From: Neocallimastix lanati (nom. inval.)
Taxonomy: Eukaryota; Neocallimastigomycota; Neocallimastigomycetes; Neocallimastigales; Neocallimastigaceae
NCBI GenBank assembly: GCA_016946835.1
Contig: JACVTC010000018.1
Coordinates: 272,501 to 336,500, forward strand
Length of the DNA stretch: 64,000 bases
Direction: 5' to 3'
The notes below the pieces were generated by a model. The model saw nothing but the letters and a program-made list of their open reading frames with translations. It was not told the origin of the DNA and did not search any database. The position numbers were made by a program, and so were the translations under genes. Below are positions 9,141 to 22,794 of the stretch, in pieces; the first letter of the stretch is position 1; each line of letters starts with the position of its first letter.

Positions 9141-10104
9141 TGTAATAATTTAATTATAAAATTAATTAGAATTCAATTATTAACTACAACTTAATAATAA
9201 CTAAATAATAATTATTATTAAATTGAGAAAACAAAAAAAAGATAAATATACTTATCTTCTATAAGAGAGAGTTTATTATAACTAATTATAATAAACTAAT
9301 AACACAAAATTGTCAAAGAGAAAAGATTATTTTATTTTATTTTTTTTTAAATTTGTTTTTTATTAAAACTTACTTTATTAAAATAGAAATATAAAAAATT
9401 TATTAATGTTATTACTATATTATAATTGTTATAATAATAACTCTTGATTTCTCAAAGAGAATTCAAGAGCCTTATTTATACTTTTTTGAAAAATAAGGTT
9501 AAATTAAAAAATGTTTTCTAATCTTAACAAATCTCTTATCTAGGAAAAGATTAGAGAGAAAAACCTAGATAAGATTTTTGATCGATATTCTATCCATATC
9601 GATCATCGTATCAATTAGGTAAAACCAATTACTTTTAAAAGGTGATTGGGAAAAACCCTAATTGACCGATTAGCTAATCTAATTTAATTGATCGAAAATA
9701 AAAGAATAAAATAATAAAAGATATTTCGACCATAAAATCATAAATTTACAAATAAGGAAAATAACATAATAATGATATTAATAAACAAAATACAGAATAC
9801 ATTATTAAGTACATATTAGAATACATAATATATTTGTTTACAATTTAATTAAATAAATAAACTAAGACTAATAAATTTAATAATTAAATGTATAATTAAA
9901 TAAACTATAATTATTTATAAATGTATAAATAATAATTAATTAATTAAATTTGTTGTATTAAATTAATGATTATTTAATATTGAGTTTAATAAATTATTAA
10001 TAATATTTAAATGAATAAATATTATATAATTAAATAAAGTTATAATTATAACTTAACTAAGAAAATATAATTATTTTATTTAAAAATAATTATAGATTCT
10101 TACA
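9141..10104 (-). repeat. Solo LTR, family B
   Basis: A 964-bp LTR running TGTAATAATT...AGATTCTTACA on the plus strand; sense is the minus strand, as in element B at 58972-59951. It is flanked by a perfect ATGTG duplication (9136-9140 and 10105-10109), so the internal region was lost by LTR-LTR recombination. On the minus strand it has a TATAAATAAGG promoter box followed by a long hairpin (9441-9469). Confidence 0.92.
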
Positions 10105-10641
10105 ATGTGCTACAGTATTTAAATAAAAATGAAAATTGTCAATAAAATTGTAATAAAATATAATAATTAATTATATCACAATAATAAATAATAATATAAA
10201 ATTATTCAAATTTATTTAATTAATTAACAGCCAATAGGATTTAAATTATAGTAAATTAAAAGTATAAAAAGAAAAATTATTATAAATTTTTTAAAGGGTG
10301 GTTTTTTTTGGAGAAAATAGATATACATTAGTTAAGATAAATATATTCGGGGAATATATTTATTTATAAAATATAATATAGTAATAAGTTAGAAATAAAT
10401 AGTTAATAAGATTTTTTATAATACTTTATTATAAAATTGTATCACGACATAATAAATTAAATAAAATAAAATAAAACGACAAAAATAATTCTTAAAATTC
10501 TGTTTTAAAATAAAGTGTGTAGTAATTATATATTTCTATATTAGAATATACTATTTTATTTTATACTATCTTGCAAACTCACAAAAATATTGATACTAAA
10601 ATATTAATAATAAAGATTAATAAAATAACGTATCATATATA
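10105..10641. other. A/T-rich spacer between two family-B LTRs
   Basis: No gene or recognisable repeat seen. Confidence 0.5.
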
Positions 10642-11525
10642 TGTAATAATTCTATTAAGAACTAACTCAAAATAGAATTATTAACTACAACTTAACGACT
10701 AATTCATTAAGTTGAGAAAATAAAATAAAATAAATTTTTTTTACCTTTAATGTAGAGTTTATTATAAAATTAATTATAATAATAACACAAAATGTAAGAG
10801 AAGAATTGTTTGTATAAATTGATCTTAAAAATATGTTTTTGAATAAAATATTTTTATTAATTTATTAAAGTTAAAAATATAAAAATGTTACTATTATAAC
10901 TATGTTTTTTTATAATAATAACTCTTGATTTCTCAAAGAGAACTCAAGAGCCTTATTTATATTTTTTTATGAAAATAAGGTTAAATAAGAAAGGGTTTTC
11001 TAATCTTAACAAATCTCTTATCTAGGAAAAGATTAGATAGAAAAACCTAGATAAGTTTTCGATCGATATTCTATCTATATCGATCATCGCATTAATTAAG
11101 TAAAACCGATTACTTCTAAAAAGTAATTGGAAAAAATCTTAATTAACCGATTTTCTAATCTAATCTAATGATCGAAAATAAAAGAATAAAATAATAAAAG
11201 ATATTTCGATCATATAATTTATCCTTATATTAAAAATATAAAATTAAATAGTTAATAAAATACAGAATACATTATAAAATATAGAATACATTATAAAATA
11301 CAGAATAAAATACAATACAAAATACATTAGTTACAGTAGAAAATTTAACATATTGTAAATATATTATTTAAAATTAATTAAATAAATTTTGTTAAATTAA
11401 TGAATATTTAAAATTAAATTAAATAAATTTTATAAATATTATATGTAATTAAATAAAGTTATAGTTATAATAACTTAACTAAGAAAATATAATTATTTGT
11501 TAGCAAATAATTATAGATTCTTACA
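10642..11525 (-). repeat. LTR, family B
   Basis: An 884-bp copy, TGTAATAATTC...AGATTCTTACA. It has the same minus-strand TATA box and hairpin (10922-10950) as the copy at 9141. Outer five bases are ATATA and ATGTA, an imperfect duplication, so it is probably an older solo LTR. The element C LTR begins 2 bp further right. Confidence 0.85.
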
Positions 11526-11526
11526 A

Positions 11527-12084
11527 TGTAAAAGGTAAGTTTATTATTAACTAAAATAACGAATAATAACTAAATCTAAAGGCTAAGATAACTTAACACC
11601 TCTCTATTCGAGTTGTTAATAATAAACACTAAATTAATTAATTTAATAACTATTACTTCTTAATTACACTAGAATATAGCGCAGCACTTTATAACTCTAT
11701 TTGTTATCAGTTACTGGGCTTACACTGAGTAATATTTTTTATTTAATAATTATATTTTTATTTATCAATATTAATATTTATAATAACAATTTACGTTAAT
11801 AGTAACGCTAGTGCGTTACTGTTACAAGTTCAATTATTATTTATACATGTCAATAATATTATGATTGGTAAATAATTTAATTTATCTTAGTTTACTAATC
11901 ACTAAATAAAATATACTTAAATAAGTATTTAACTATATAATTAATTATAAAATAATAAAATTTAATGTACGAAAATAACAAAAGATTTTATTTGATTAGC
12001 CGAAATTGCTAGCTGTTTAGAGATACGTTACGTAACCAAAGAACTATCATTGGATAGACTTGAAGTTACCATGTATCTGTTACA
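11527..12084 (-). repeat. 3' LTR of element C
   Basis: A 558-bp LTR, TGTAAAAGG...CTGTTACA on the plus strand. A solo copy of exactly the same length lies at 28803-29360, and a reversed 551-bp copy at 35091-35641. On the minus strand it is preceded by a purine-rich priming tract (GGGAGAGGCC) next to the element C stop codon. Confidence 0.9.
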
Positions 12085-12108
12085 AGGCCTCTCCCAAGGA
12101 GCAAGCTA

Positions 12109-15100
12109 CTAATGGTTGACGACGCTAGCAATAAACTGGCTGTAACTAAAATCTTGGTAATCCTCCAGCAATTCAGCGTAGTGAGGATTGTCGTCGATCA
12201 CGTCGGCGTTAACCCACTCTTGCTTATCGTTCTGGTACGCAACCAGGTATTGGTAATATCCTTGGTGTTTCCTTGATTCAAGGATATGAATTATCTTTTG
12301 GTTTCCTGCAGGAACCGGCACTAATGTTTTAGGTAATTTGTAAAATGGTTCCAATTCACTCACATGGAACACTGGGTACATGTTTGGGAAAGGTGAACGA
12401 CTTATATCTAATCTATAATTCTTCTTTTCTTCATCGACACCAACTACCTTGAATGGTCCGAATTTTCTTGTTGTAAGTTTGTAGAATGGCAACGCGTCAT
12501 AATTTTCAGGTTTCTTTAGCCATACTTTATCTAGCAACCTGTATCTAGGGTAATTATCTGTACGGGTCCTATCCATATTATCTAGGTATCTTGTTTGGGC
12601 GATTTCTAGGATGTGCTTTAGGTTTCCCAAGTTGTGAGCAAAGCTATCGATCATTTTAGCTTCGCCTAACGAGTGTACTAAATCGGCTGTCTTAGGGGAG
12701 TTGTGTACCTGGTAGTTATATAAGGTGAGGAAAGGAGATTGTTGGGTAGAAGCGTGGATTGCGTTGTTATAGCAGAACTCTGCTAAGAACAAGTAGTCCA
12801 TCCAACTTTCATCATCGTAGGTTCCCACAAAGCACCGTAAATAAGTCTCTACGTAAGCATTGTTCCTTTCCACTTGGCCTACTGTCTCGTGGTGACTAGT
12901 GGTAGCATGGTTTACTTCGGTCCCGAAGAACTCTAGTAGCTCCTTCCATACCTGACTGGTGAACTGAACTCCTCTATCAGTTGTAACCACCTTAGGGAAT
13001 CCATGCAACCTGTAAATCTCCTTTAGGAATGCGTCAGCAGTCTCGTTAGCGTTCGGCACATGTTTAAATCCTAACAGGTGTATCATCTTGGTTAATTTAT
13101 CGCAGCATACTAAGATACAACCTGCTCTTTTCGTTTCCCAAACATAACCACTATTGGTACTTACTCTACTCTTCACTGGCAGATCAGTTATAAAATCCAA
13201 TTGTACCTCTTGCCAGGGTAATTCTTTGACCGGAACTCTTACCGCAGTACCATATTCTTTATGGCGATCATCCTTCTTAGTAGCGCAGGTCCTACAAGCT
13301 TTCACGTAGCCTGATATATCCTTCCTCATCTTCGGCCAGTAGAAATTCCTAGATACTAGGTCCGAAGTTTTATCAATTCCTAAGTGTCCTGCGTACTCCG
13401 AGTCATGGTTTAATTGAATAATTGTTTTCCTGAATGTTGTGGGCACGTAAATTTGTTCAGGGTTTTCCTTTCTAACCAGAAGGCCATCTACTTCTAGCCA
13501 ATGCTTCTTGTTATAATTATTTCTTGCATCTTCTGCTAGATCTTTCATAATCTCTTGGGCCATTTTGTCCTGTCGGTAGGCCTGCTTGATATCATCCACG
13601 AAATTGGTAGCTAAGGCTAGATAACTAGCTTCTCCATCTACGTCATCAAATCCTACCAATTGATCGGGTTTTAATAAACTATCTTTATCGAATTCTTTAC
13701 CCTCAGTTTTCTCTGTTTCAACTCTTGAGAGGGCGTCAGCTTTACCATTTTTCTTCCCAGGTCTGTAAACTATTTCAAACCAGTATGTGGCGAATAGTTC
13801 TTGCCATCTAATTTGCCTAGGAGTTAGTAATTGTGGTTTGGTAGCGAACAACAGATTTCTGTGGTCGCTATAAACAATAATCTTATGCTTCGCACCTTGA
13901 AGCAAGTGTCGCCATTCTGTAAAAGCAGTCTTAATGGTTAATAGTTCTTTCTCTGTAATCGAATAATTTACTTCGGCCTTACTAAGTGTCTTAGAATAAT
14001 AATATATAGGATGAAGGGTACCATCGTCTCCTTTCTGTGACAGCACACCTCCTATCGCGTAATTACTAGCATCACATTCAACGAAGAACTGTTTCTCGTG
14101 GTCAGGGTAAGCTAGCACTGGCGGAGAGGTAAGCATTTCCTTTAATTTGTGAAACGCGGCCAATCCTTCTTCACTCCATTCAAATTTCTCCTTCTTTGAG
14201 GTCATTTTGAATAGCGGTTTGGCTATTTCAGAGAAATTCTTAATAAAATTCCTGTAATAATTGCAAAAGCCTAAGAAGCTTTGCATCTGCTTGATATTTT
14301 CTGGTTGTGGCCATTCTGCCACGGCCTTAATCTTTTCTGGGTCAGTCTCTACACCATCCTTGCTGACCACATGGCCTAGAAATGAAATCTTTAATTTATG
14401 TAGCTCACATTTGGACATCTTAGCTACGAGTTTGTGTTGTATCAGCTTCTTTAAAATCGTTCGAACATGCTCTACATGTTCCTCCAAAGTTTTGGAATAT
14501 ACGACGATGTCATCTAGGTAGACTTGACAGTACTTCCCGATATCCTCGCTGAAGACATCATTCACGAAGCTTTGGAACACTGCTGGTGCATTGGTTAGCC
14601 CAAAAGGCATTATCAAATGCTCAAAGTGTCCAAACTTGGTGTTGAAGGCTGTCTTGTACTCATCACCTTCTCGAATTCGTACCAAGTTATATGCAGATTT
14701 TAGGTTGAACTTGGAGAACACAACTGCTCCTTTCATAGCTTCGAACACTGCACTAATTCTTGGGATCGGATAGGCGTTGCGTTTAGTCCATTGGTTCAGT
14801 TTGCGATAATCCATGCATAGTCGTAGCTCACCTGATTTCTTCGGCACGAACAATACAGGGTAACCCGCCGGAGATTCTGACCTTCTTATAAACCCCTTAG
14901 CTAAATTTTCATCAATATATTCTTTAAGTGCTTTCTCTTCTTTAGGACTCGTTGGGTAGATAGCTCCTTTATAAAGTGGTGCATCAGGCTCTAATTCTAT
15001 TTTACAATCATACGGCCTGTGCTCTGGTAATGTCTCAGCGATTTCTTCATTAAAAACTTCTGTTAAGTCTCCATAATACTTATCTATAATTTCGCCTATT

Positions 15101-17555
15101 GACAATAGCTTCTCAAGTCCCACTTTTCTGATTGTTTCTGCTACCGAATCCTCTTGCGTGATCATGGCTAGATGATCTTTTGTCTGGCTATCTTTTTGTG
15201 CACTACTTTCCGTAGGGTTTTTATTAATTTCACTCTCCTTTAGATTTTTAGACTTCTGTACCTTGAACCAATCTGCCCATTTGTCGTAATCCACTAAGTA
15301 ATCGTAGTAATCCATCGTATACTCAATTCCTCTATCACGGTAATATTGCCTCGTCAATTCATACACCGTGTCCTTCAACTTCTGGTTATCAATGACCTGA
15401 TTTATAATTTTGGTAATTCTCGCTGTAGGTTGAATCTCCTTTTGCACAGCTTCTTCTCTTTCTTCTGGGAGTTGAACCATGTAGATACTTTCACCTGCAC
15501 ACTCTTCTGGTGAGTCTACATCTGGTAGCCCTGGTTTTTCGCCATCTATTTTATATACCTTAGGCTGTTGATCATGGACGTCAATCTTTCTATAGATTAA
15601 GTGTCTATCCATGAATCTTGATCCCAGAATGATTGTTCTCGGCATAGCCACGGCTAGCCTGCATCTTGTATTAAAATCATACCATTTGACTTTACCAGTA
15701 CGATCTTCGACCAGCTTAATCTTAATCTTGAACTCTTCCGTAACCTGTGGTATCAGCACTTTACCAGCGGCAGTAGTGAACGTTAAGGGACGGTCTTCTG
15801 TCTTGAGTCCCATCTCTTTGGCTAACTGCGGGTGGATCATGTTGATCTGTGATCCAGTATCATACAGCACATTTAAATCTTGGAGCCCCTCTTTGGTACG
15901 AAGATTACTTATCTTGGCCTCTGGCACAAATTCATCGCGCTCAGAACCAGCTTGCATCAGAAGTGCTGTCTTGGGAATTGGATTATTACTGCTGGTACGT
16001 GAGTCCTTATAGTAGTTTTGTTTTTCACTTGGTCTCGTACTGAAATCTTTACCACTATTGTGGTTATATCCATCTTTCTTATTTTTATCGTAATTGTTTT
16101 GCTTAGTAGGCTCTTTCCTACTGAAATCTCTTTTATCGCCTAGGCGATTATCGCTGTTCCTCCTTCTTTTGGCTTCAATATCCTTGGAGGGTCTTCGCGG
16201 GTCCATCATTCCAAGTAGGGCCATGATGGCTATCTTCCTCTCGCTGTTGTATTCGTATCTTTCTAGGTAATCGTCTTTGTAATCCGCGGGGAATGTGTCG
16301 CATCTCCTTAGACAAGTCACGTAATCTTCTAAGGTTTGCTTTTCTGCAGGTAGATCATAAAAGGCTTCACGAACCGATGGTCTAACTTGTTGTACGAGTA
16401 GTAGTCTTTTGGTTTCATCCGTTAGCTGAAGTATTCTACTTAACCTATTGAATTCTGATAGGTATTCATAGGCTTTACCCCAATCGTGTCTAAGTTTAAG
16501 CATTGCTGTTTTAACTTCTTCCAACGTTCTTTCGCTTTTGAATTCCTTCAGCAATCTATCCATCAACCTTTGAGGTTGTGGGTCATCTCGTTGTTTGAAT
16601 ACTTTGTCCATTTGGTACCACTTCTTAGCAGTTCCTTGTAAGTGGTCCTCAATAAAGTACAACATAGCCGTGGGCTCGCTTTGGTAATACTTCTGGTGTC
16701 TACCAAAGTACCTTTTTAACCTGTCAATAAATGATTCTACATCCCCAGTTTCACCATTGAACATTGGGATGTCTCGTTCGTACTCCACAGGGTACGCGTC
16801 GGTCATAACCACATCTTCCATTGCACTTCTGGTCATTATAGGCGGCGTGAGGTGGTGATAACTACCGTATCTTGCTTCTTTAGTATCTATGTGTAGTGGG
16901 AAAGGTTTGCTCGTCGATGCCTGCTCCTTATTCTGAGCATCCAAAGCCAGCTTACCCAGTCGTTCGATCTCCTGTTGCTGTACCTGGTTAATGGCCATTA
17001 GCTTCTCGATTTTTTCTTCGAGCTCATTCAAGTGTACCTTATCCCTTTCTTGGTTCGCATCCAAGAATTCCTCAATCTTGAACAATTTTTGACCTTTATC
17101 CTCTAGGTCTTGTTGTATTTGTTTTCCTTTTATCTGGTTCGCATCCAGATAGGTCTCAATCTTTTTGATTTCAGCTTTAACAGCGGCCTCTTTATCTTTA
17201 CTTTCAGCAAGTTGCTGACTTAGATACGCTTGTACCTTTTGAAGCTCTAGCACACTAGCTTGGCTACTAGACTCCTCTTCTTCCACACGCCTCTCAACCT
17301 CTCCAAATCGTTGGTCCACAGCGGGGATAAAGTTGCTTAGTTCGGCTTCAATTTTAGCGAATCTCATTTCACTTTGGTTTTGCATCTGTTCTATCATCGC
17401 AGCCGTCTGTTGCTGAGTGCTTATTATCATGTTCCTAAAGTCCTCCATCTGCTTACTCAGCAAAGCAGCAAAGTCCATCGCTCCAGCATTAACATTTTTG
17501 CTTGAACTTTCTCCTTGGTTAGTCCCTGGCCTACTGGCTTCAGGTTTACTAGCCA
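12109..17555 (-). CDS. Gag-Pol polyprotein of element C (chromodomain Ty3/Gypsy), 5'-truncated, RT catalytic Asp changed
   Basis: One uninterrupted frame, no gag/pol shift; numbers follow the apparent ATG at 17634 (1,841 residues). Order: Gag with a coiled-coil, Gln/Glu-rich N-terminus and a capsid-like domain but no CCHC knuckle, protease LYDTGSQ, RT, RNase H, integrase (H-H-CRTC-C and D-D-E), then a C-terminal chromodomain-like segment (about 1778-1829, KIIHILESR ... WVNADVIDDNP) expected to read chromatin marks at insertion. RT motif C YLDD (1041-1042) is intact. Motif A reads FSKFNLKSAY with Asn977 where the catalytic Asp belongs; the decayed copy at 31981 keeps FDL, so this RT should be dead. 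The first 26 or so apparent residues are antisense to a family-D RNase H, so the true start is lost at the 17555 junction. Confidence 0.88.
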
Positions 17556-17570
17556 AAATGAATGCACCAA
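17540..17570. other. Head-to-head junction between element C and a family-D pol
   Basis: Left of about 17555 the minus strand reads element C Gag. From about 17560 the plus strand reads family-D pol (NAPILKFP, then RNase H). Both elements lack their 5' halves and LTRs, with no LTR or target duplication between them. Either a rearrangement joined two elements, or it is an assembly join. Confidence 0.75.
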
Positions 17571-19191
17571 TTTTAAAATTTCCATGTTTCGAGAAAGAAT
17601 TTATTATTCGAACGGATGCATCGTATGATGGCATTGGTGGTGTCCTATTACAAAAAGATGATGAAACAAAAAAAGAGCATCCTGTACACTATATAAGTAG
17701 AGCATTAACTAAACATGAAAGAAATTACGGAATTACAGATCTAGAAGGAACTGCTCTATTTTATTGTTTAACAAAATTTAAACCTTATATTATGGAAAAT
17801 CCCATTAAAACAATAATCTATACTGACCATAAACCCTTAGTAGGATTATTCAACAAGAAATACCAACAAGTGCTCGACAAACCAGATGGTGTTTAGCTGT
17901 AAATCTTTTAGGTGTAGAAATTCGATATGAACCTGGCAAAAAGAATGTTGTAGCTGATGCTCTTTCTCGAATGAAAAGTATAAATGATAAGAAAATGTTG
18001 GCAACAAAACTCTCTTCAAAAGTTGATGAATCCTTATTATCTAAAGTTGTAAAAGAATTTATAGAAGAAAAATTTACAACAATTGATGGAATTGAATACT
18101 TTGTAGATGGAAATACTTATAGGAAATTAATCACTGATACTAATGAAAAGGTCAAACTTATTCTTGAAGCTCATGGCATAGGACATGAAGGATATAATAA
18201 AACTTACCAACGATTACGAAAAAGTTACTATTGGAACAACATGGTAAATGATATTAAAAGAATTATTTCAAAATGCGAACAATGTCAATTAAATAGACCC
18301 AAAGCATACCCAGAACCAACAGAAGATATTCCTACAGAAGTTGAAGGACCTTTCACACATTTAGGTTTAGATATAATTGGACCTCTAGAGAAAACATCAA
18401 ACAATAATAAATATATTTTGGTAATCGTGGACTATTTTACTAAATGGGTAGAGGCCGAGCCAACTGAAAATGTAACTTCAAAAGATGTAATAAAATTTTT
18501 AATTAATGTATTCTCTCGTCATTGTGTGCCTCAAACAATTACAACTGATAATGGTGTTCAATTCAATTCGGATATGACAAAAATGTTCCTAGATCTTTAT
18601 GATGTGTATGTGAGGTTCAGTACCACTTATCATCCAGAAACGAACGGTCTTACAGAAAACCGAAATAAAGAAATTGGAAAACTACTTAGACTTTTAGGAA
18701 ATAAACAAAAAGAATGGGACGAAGTCTTACCTTCCGCTTTATGGACTCTTCGTACAACCAAAAATTCGGTTACTAATCACTCTAGCTTTGAACTTGTTTA
18801 TGGACGAGAAGACCAACAACCCTTTGACATAGCTGCCAGATCAGCTAAAAGTGTAAACAAATCTTCGGATGAAATACTATTGGAAACATTTGTCAATCAC
18901 TACTTATGGACTATGGAAGCTGCGGCCAATATCAAAAATGCAATTAAATACTGGGCTACTCGTAGAGAACAAAAAAATAGTATGAATCAGGCCAAAAGAA
19001 TAAAACCTGGTGATTTAGTCTTAGTAAAGAATTTTACTCGAACCAAGTTAGAACCATATTTTGTTGGACCACTCCAAGTAATTAAGAAACAATTCAACAC
19101 AGTAACATTGGCCAATCCTAAGTCGGGTATACAAATGAAGCGCAATGTTCACTTGAAGAACATAATCAAGTTTAACTCAGCTTCTGTATAG
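17557..19191 (+). pseudogene. 5'-truncated family-D pol (RNase H and integrase), one frameshift
   Basis: Homologous to element D Pol from NAPILKFP onward. It holds the RNase H TDAS and TDHKPL motifs, a frame break near 17865 (reading then resumes at ARQTRW in another frame and runs to the stop), the integrase zinc finger (GHEGYNK ... CEQCQLN), and the D/D/E core (GLDIIG, TDNG, LTENRN). The reading frame from 17971 to 19191 is clean. Gag, protease and RT are missing because of the 17555 junction. The C-terminal region has no chromodomain, as in D. Confidence 0.88.
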
Positions 19192-19214
19192 CTTGAGTCT
19201 TAGCGAGGGCATCT

Positions 19215-20377
19215 TGTTAAGGAATGAACAAGTAATGTTAATTTTATTATTTTTCATAAAAATAACTTAACCATTAAAATTAAATTATTTATTTCCTTAC
19301 TTGGAGAACTTTCTTATGTTCTATTACTGCCAAACTATTACTAATATTAAATTTATTATTATTAATATAAATTCTTTATTAATATCAATACTTTATTATT
19401 AAAATTAATACTATATTATTAATATTATTAATATCAATATTATTATTAATATCTAGTTTTATTAATATGATTTATTCTATCAATATTTTATTATTAAAGA
19501 AAATTTTATTTTACAAATATTACTAATACAGATTATTTATTATTAATAAAAATTAATATAATTAATAATGATTTAAAAATATTTTACTTAAATCCATGAT
19601 CCTTGTCATTAAAATTAGTAATACTTCCTTCCAAAATACACCCTATTTATAATAATATTAATAATAGATAATAATCTAAAATACTTTTATTTAAAAATAG
19701 TATAAAATTAAATAATACTCTATTACTAATAGTTCTGTAAAAGTAATAAAATTATTTTTAAAATATATTATCACTACAATTAATAATAAATAGTTCAGAA
19801 TTTATTAATATGTAATAATTATTTATTATAATAGAATAGATTATGAATTTATAATTTAAATACAATTCAAACATGTAACTCTAAAATATTCTAAAGAAAT
19901 GGCTTAACCATTTCTAACGATAAAAAAAATATAAATAGATGAGAAATTTGTATTTTTGATAATCTTGGAAAAATATAATCTTATTGAAGAAATTAAATTA
20001 TTTTTAATTTTTAATTGAATAATTTTTATTAAATAAATAAATAAAATATTTTAAAAAAGATATATTTTAATTTTTAATATTTTATTAATATTATAAATGT
20101 ATTTTATCTATATTGTTATAATTAAATTTTATATAAATGATTATAAAAATCAATTTAAATTTAATAGTTTTTTTTAAAAAAAAAAAAAAATGTAATAATA
20201 TAAAATTAGTGGCAAGAACAACTTTTATGCCTTGAAAAATAAGTATAAATAGTCGTAAATTTTGCTACCAATTTTTATCAAATCGATTTATAAAATTAAT
20301 AAATAAAATAATAAATAAATAAATAAAATTTGAGTTTTTTTATTTTTATTTTTATTTAATTCTCTAAAACCTTAACA
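19215..20377 (+). repeat. 3' LTR of the truncated family-D copy
   Basis: Begins TGTTAAGGAATG where element D has TGATAAGAATG, after the same GGGCATCT priming context. It ends TCTCTAAAACCTTAACA like the element D LTRs. The last 270 bp align well (GTGGCAAGAACAACTTTTAT, then a TATAAATAG box). The middle is longer and diverged, so it is an older copy. Confidence 0.75.
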
Positions 20378-20382
20378 CTTTG

Positions 20383-20851
20383 TGTAAGAAATTATTTATA
20401 AAATTAATTATAAATAATTTCTTGACTAAAAATTAACACTAATTATTACTAATTAACATTAATTTGAGAAAATAAAATTAAATATAATTAAATAAATATA
20501 AAATAATATAAATAAATAATTATACTTAATATAAAAGAGAGTTTATTATAGAAAGTTTATAATAAACAATAACACAAAAGGAATAAAAAACACAAATATT
20601 TATAAAATATGTTTTATTAAAACGGTTTTTGTTTATTAATTAATTATTTTATTTGAATTATTATTTATTATAAAAATCCTAAAATAATAACTCTTGATTT
20701 TCACGAAGAGAACTCAAGAGAATCAAAAATATATAAATTATTAATTAAATATTATTGGTTAAAATAAATACAATAATTTAATGTATTAAATTAATGTATT
20801 AAATAAGAAAGATAGATAAATTTTATAATAAATTTAACTAAATTTCTTACA
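20383..20851 (-). repeat. Left (3') LTR of the non-coding element
   Basis: 469 bp, TGTAAGAAATT...AATTTCTTACA. It contains the family-B style hairpin at 20691-20720. It is followed by TTGCTCCCTTT, the complement of the polypurine tract, and then by a perfect 10-bp palindrome arm pair TAATGAATTT/AAATTCATTA. Confidence 0.8.
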
Positions 20852-21958
20852 TTGCTCCCTTTACTTAATGAATTTGTATAAATTCATTATTATAAAGGAA
20901 GTAGTAAGTTTAAAATAAAAATTATATTAACCAAAAATATAAAATTAAATAATTTATTAAAAGTTTTGCTAACCTTAACTTTTTAACATCTAGAGAAAAG
21001 ATTAGCGGAAAAACTCTAGATGAATCAATATTAAGTAAAACCAATTAACTTTGGAAAATCTTAATATTGTTTTCTGAACTAATATATAAATATAAGTGAA
21101 TAAATAATTATAAAATTAAATAAAATAAATATAATTATTAAATGTATAAATAAATATAAAATTAAATAAAATGACTATATTATTAAATGAATAAATAAAT
21201 ATTAAATTAAATAAAATATAATAACTAAGAAATGTAAATAAATTATTAATAAATTTATTTGTATTTCATACATTGCTCCTTTTCATTTGAATTGTTCAAT
21301 GAAAGAAGAACAATTTAAGAAATAATAAAATAAGAAAAATTGAATAGAAAAAAAAAATAAAATTTATATAAATTTAAAATAAATGTTTAATTGCAATTTC
21401 AATTTAAAAAATTGAAATTTAAATTCAGAATTAAAGTTTATTTTAAATATATAATTAAATTAATAATAATTTATAAATTTATATTATATATTATAAATTA
21501 TATATTATATATTATATATTATATATTATATATTATATATTATATATATTTTGTATCTATAAATAAATAAATAATAATTATAATAATTAATTTTACAATA
21601 TATATATATTGTATATTATTCATTAAATGAATGAAAATAATAATAATTTTAAATTATATATTATATATTTTTCATATTTATTAAATAAATAATAATAACA
21701 TTTTATTATTTATATTATATATATGTTATATTATTCATTAAATGAATAAATAAGTAATAATTTAAATTATACATATGAATTATTTATTAAATAAATAAAT
21801 AATAATATTTTATAATTTTTATATTAAATTTTATATGTATATTTTGCAATATGCATTAAATAAATAATAATAATATTTTATGATTTTTTATATTATATAT
21901 ATTTTAAGTTATTCATTAACGAATAAATAATGATAATAATTTATAATTTTATTATTGC

Positions 21959-21961
<3 letters not shown>

Positions 21962-21999
<38 letters not shown>

Positions 22000-22034
22000 G
22001 ATATAACGAGATATAGCTTGTGCCGATATCTGTT
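21962..22034. repeat. T-tract and inverted repeat inside the non-coding element
   Basis: A run of more than 30 T (21962-21995) is followed by AACAGATAT (21996-22004) and its perfect complement ATATCTGTT (22026-22034), 21 bp apart. A (TAT)n block lies at about 22250-22350. Confidence 0.6.
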
Positions 22035-22313
22035 TTAACAAAGGGCAATTAGTAACTAACAATTATATTATTAATAATAATATATTATTTCCCCCCCAAA
22101 TTACATAGAAGTGAATTTCAATTTTTATATCACTTCAGCCCTCGTGTTAATATCTACATGTGATCATAGAACATTATAATCATATATATATAAACATATT
22201 TTATAATTTTTTAAAATTTTATTTTCGTTCGTATGATCAATATTAAAAACTTTTTTATTATTATTTATTATTATTATTACTTTATTTATCATAATTATAA
22301 TTTTATTTATTAC

Positions 22314-22352
<39 letters not shown>

Positions 22353-22794
22353 CATTTAAATTATTTATTTTTTATTTTTATTTATTTTAAAGAAAAGAAA
22401 ACTGAACAACTTATCTTTTAAATTATTAATTTATTTATTTAATTTGTTTTGTTTATTTTTGTTTCTTGGTTTTTTTTTTTTCTTTTTTTTTGTTGTGGTT
22501 GTTTTGTTTATTGTTTTGTTTTTGTTTTTATTTTATTTTGTTTTATTTTATTTTATTTTAATTTTTTTTTTTATAAAAAAAGTATATATATATATAATTA
22601 TTAAAATGTAAACAAATAATAATAAAAAAAATATAATGAAATTATATAAATAGAAAGAAAAAGTTTTGCAAATAATATAATATAATTCTTATATATAATT
22701 TGTTTTTTAATTGTTTAAAAATTTATTTATTTATTTTTTTTTTTTTTTTAATTATTATTATATCATATTATTTCCAAAATTTTCTCTTTCAAAG

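Noticed and set aside
17556-17634. Apparent N-terminus of the element C polyprotein
   Set aside because: These codons are antisense to family-D RNase H and are not found in C-type proteins; they are a by-product of the junction.
17417-17896. Plus-strand frame of 159 codons as a separate gene
   Set aside because: Its first part is antisense to element C Gag and its second part is family-D RNase H; it only exists because of the 17555 junction.
22164-22421. Short Ile- or Tyr-rich frames on both strands
   Set aside because: They are translations of the (TAT)n microsatellite.
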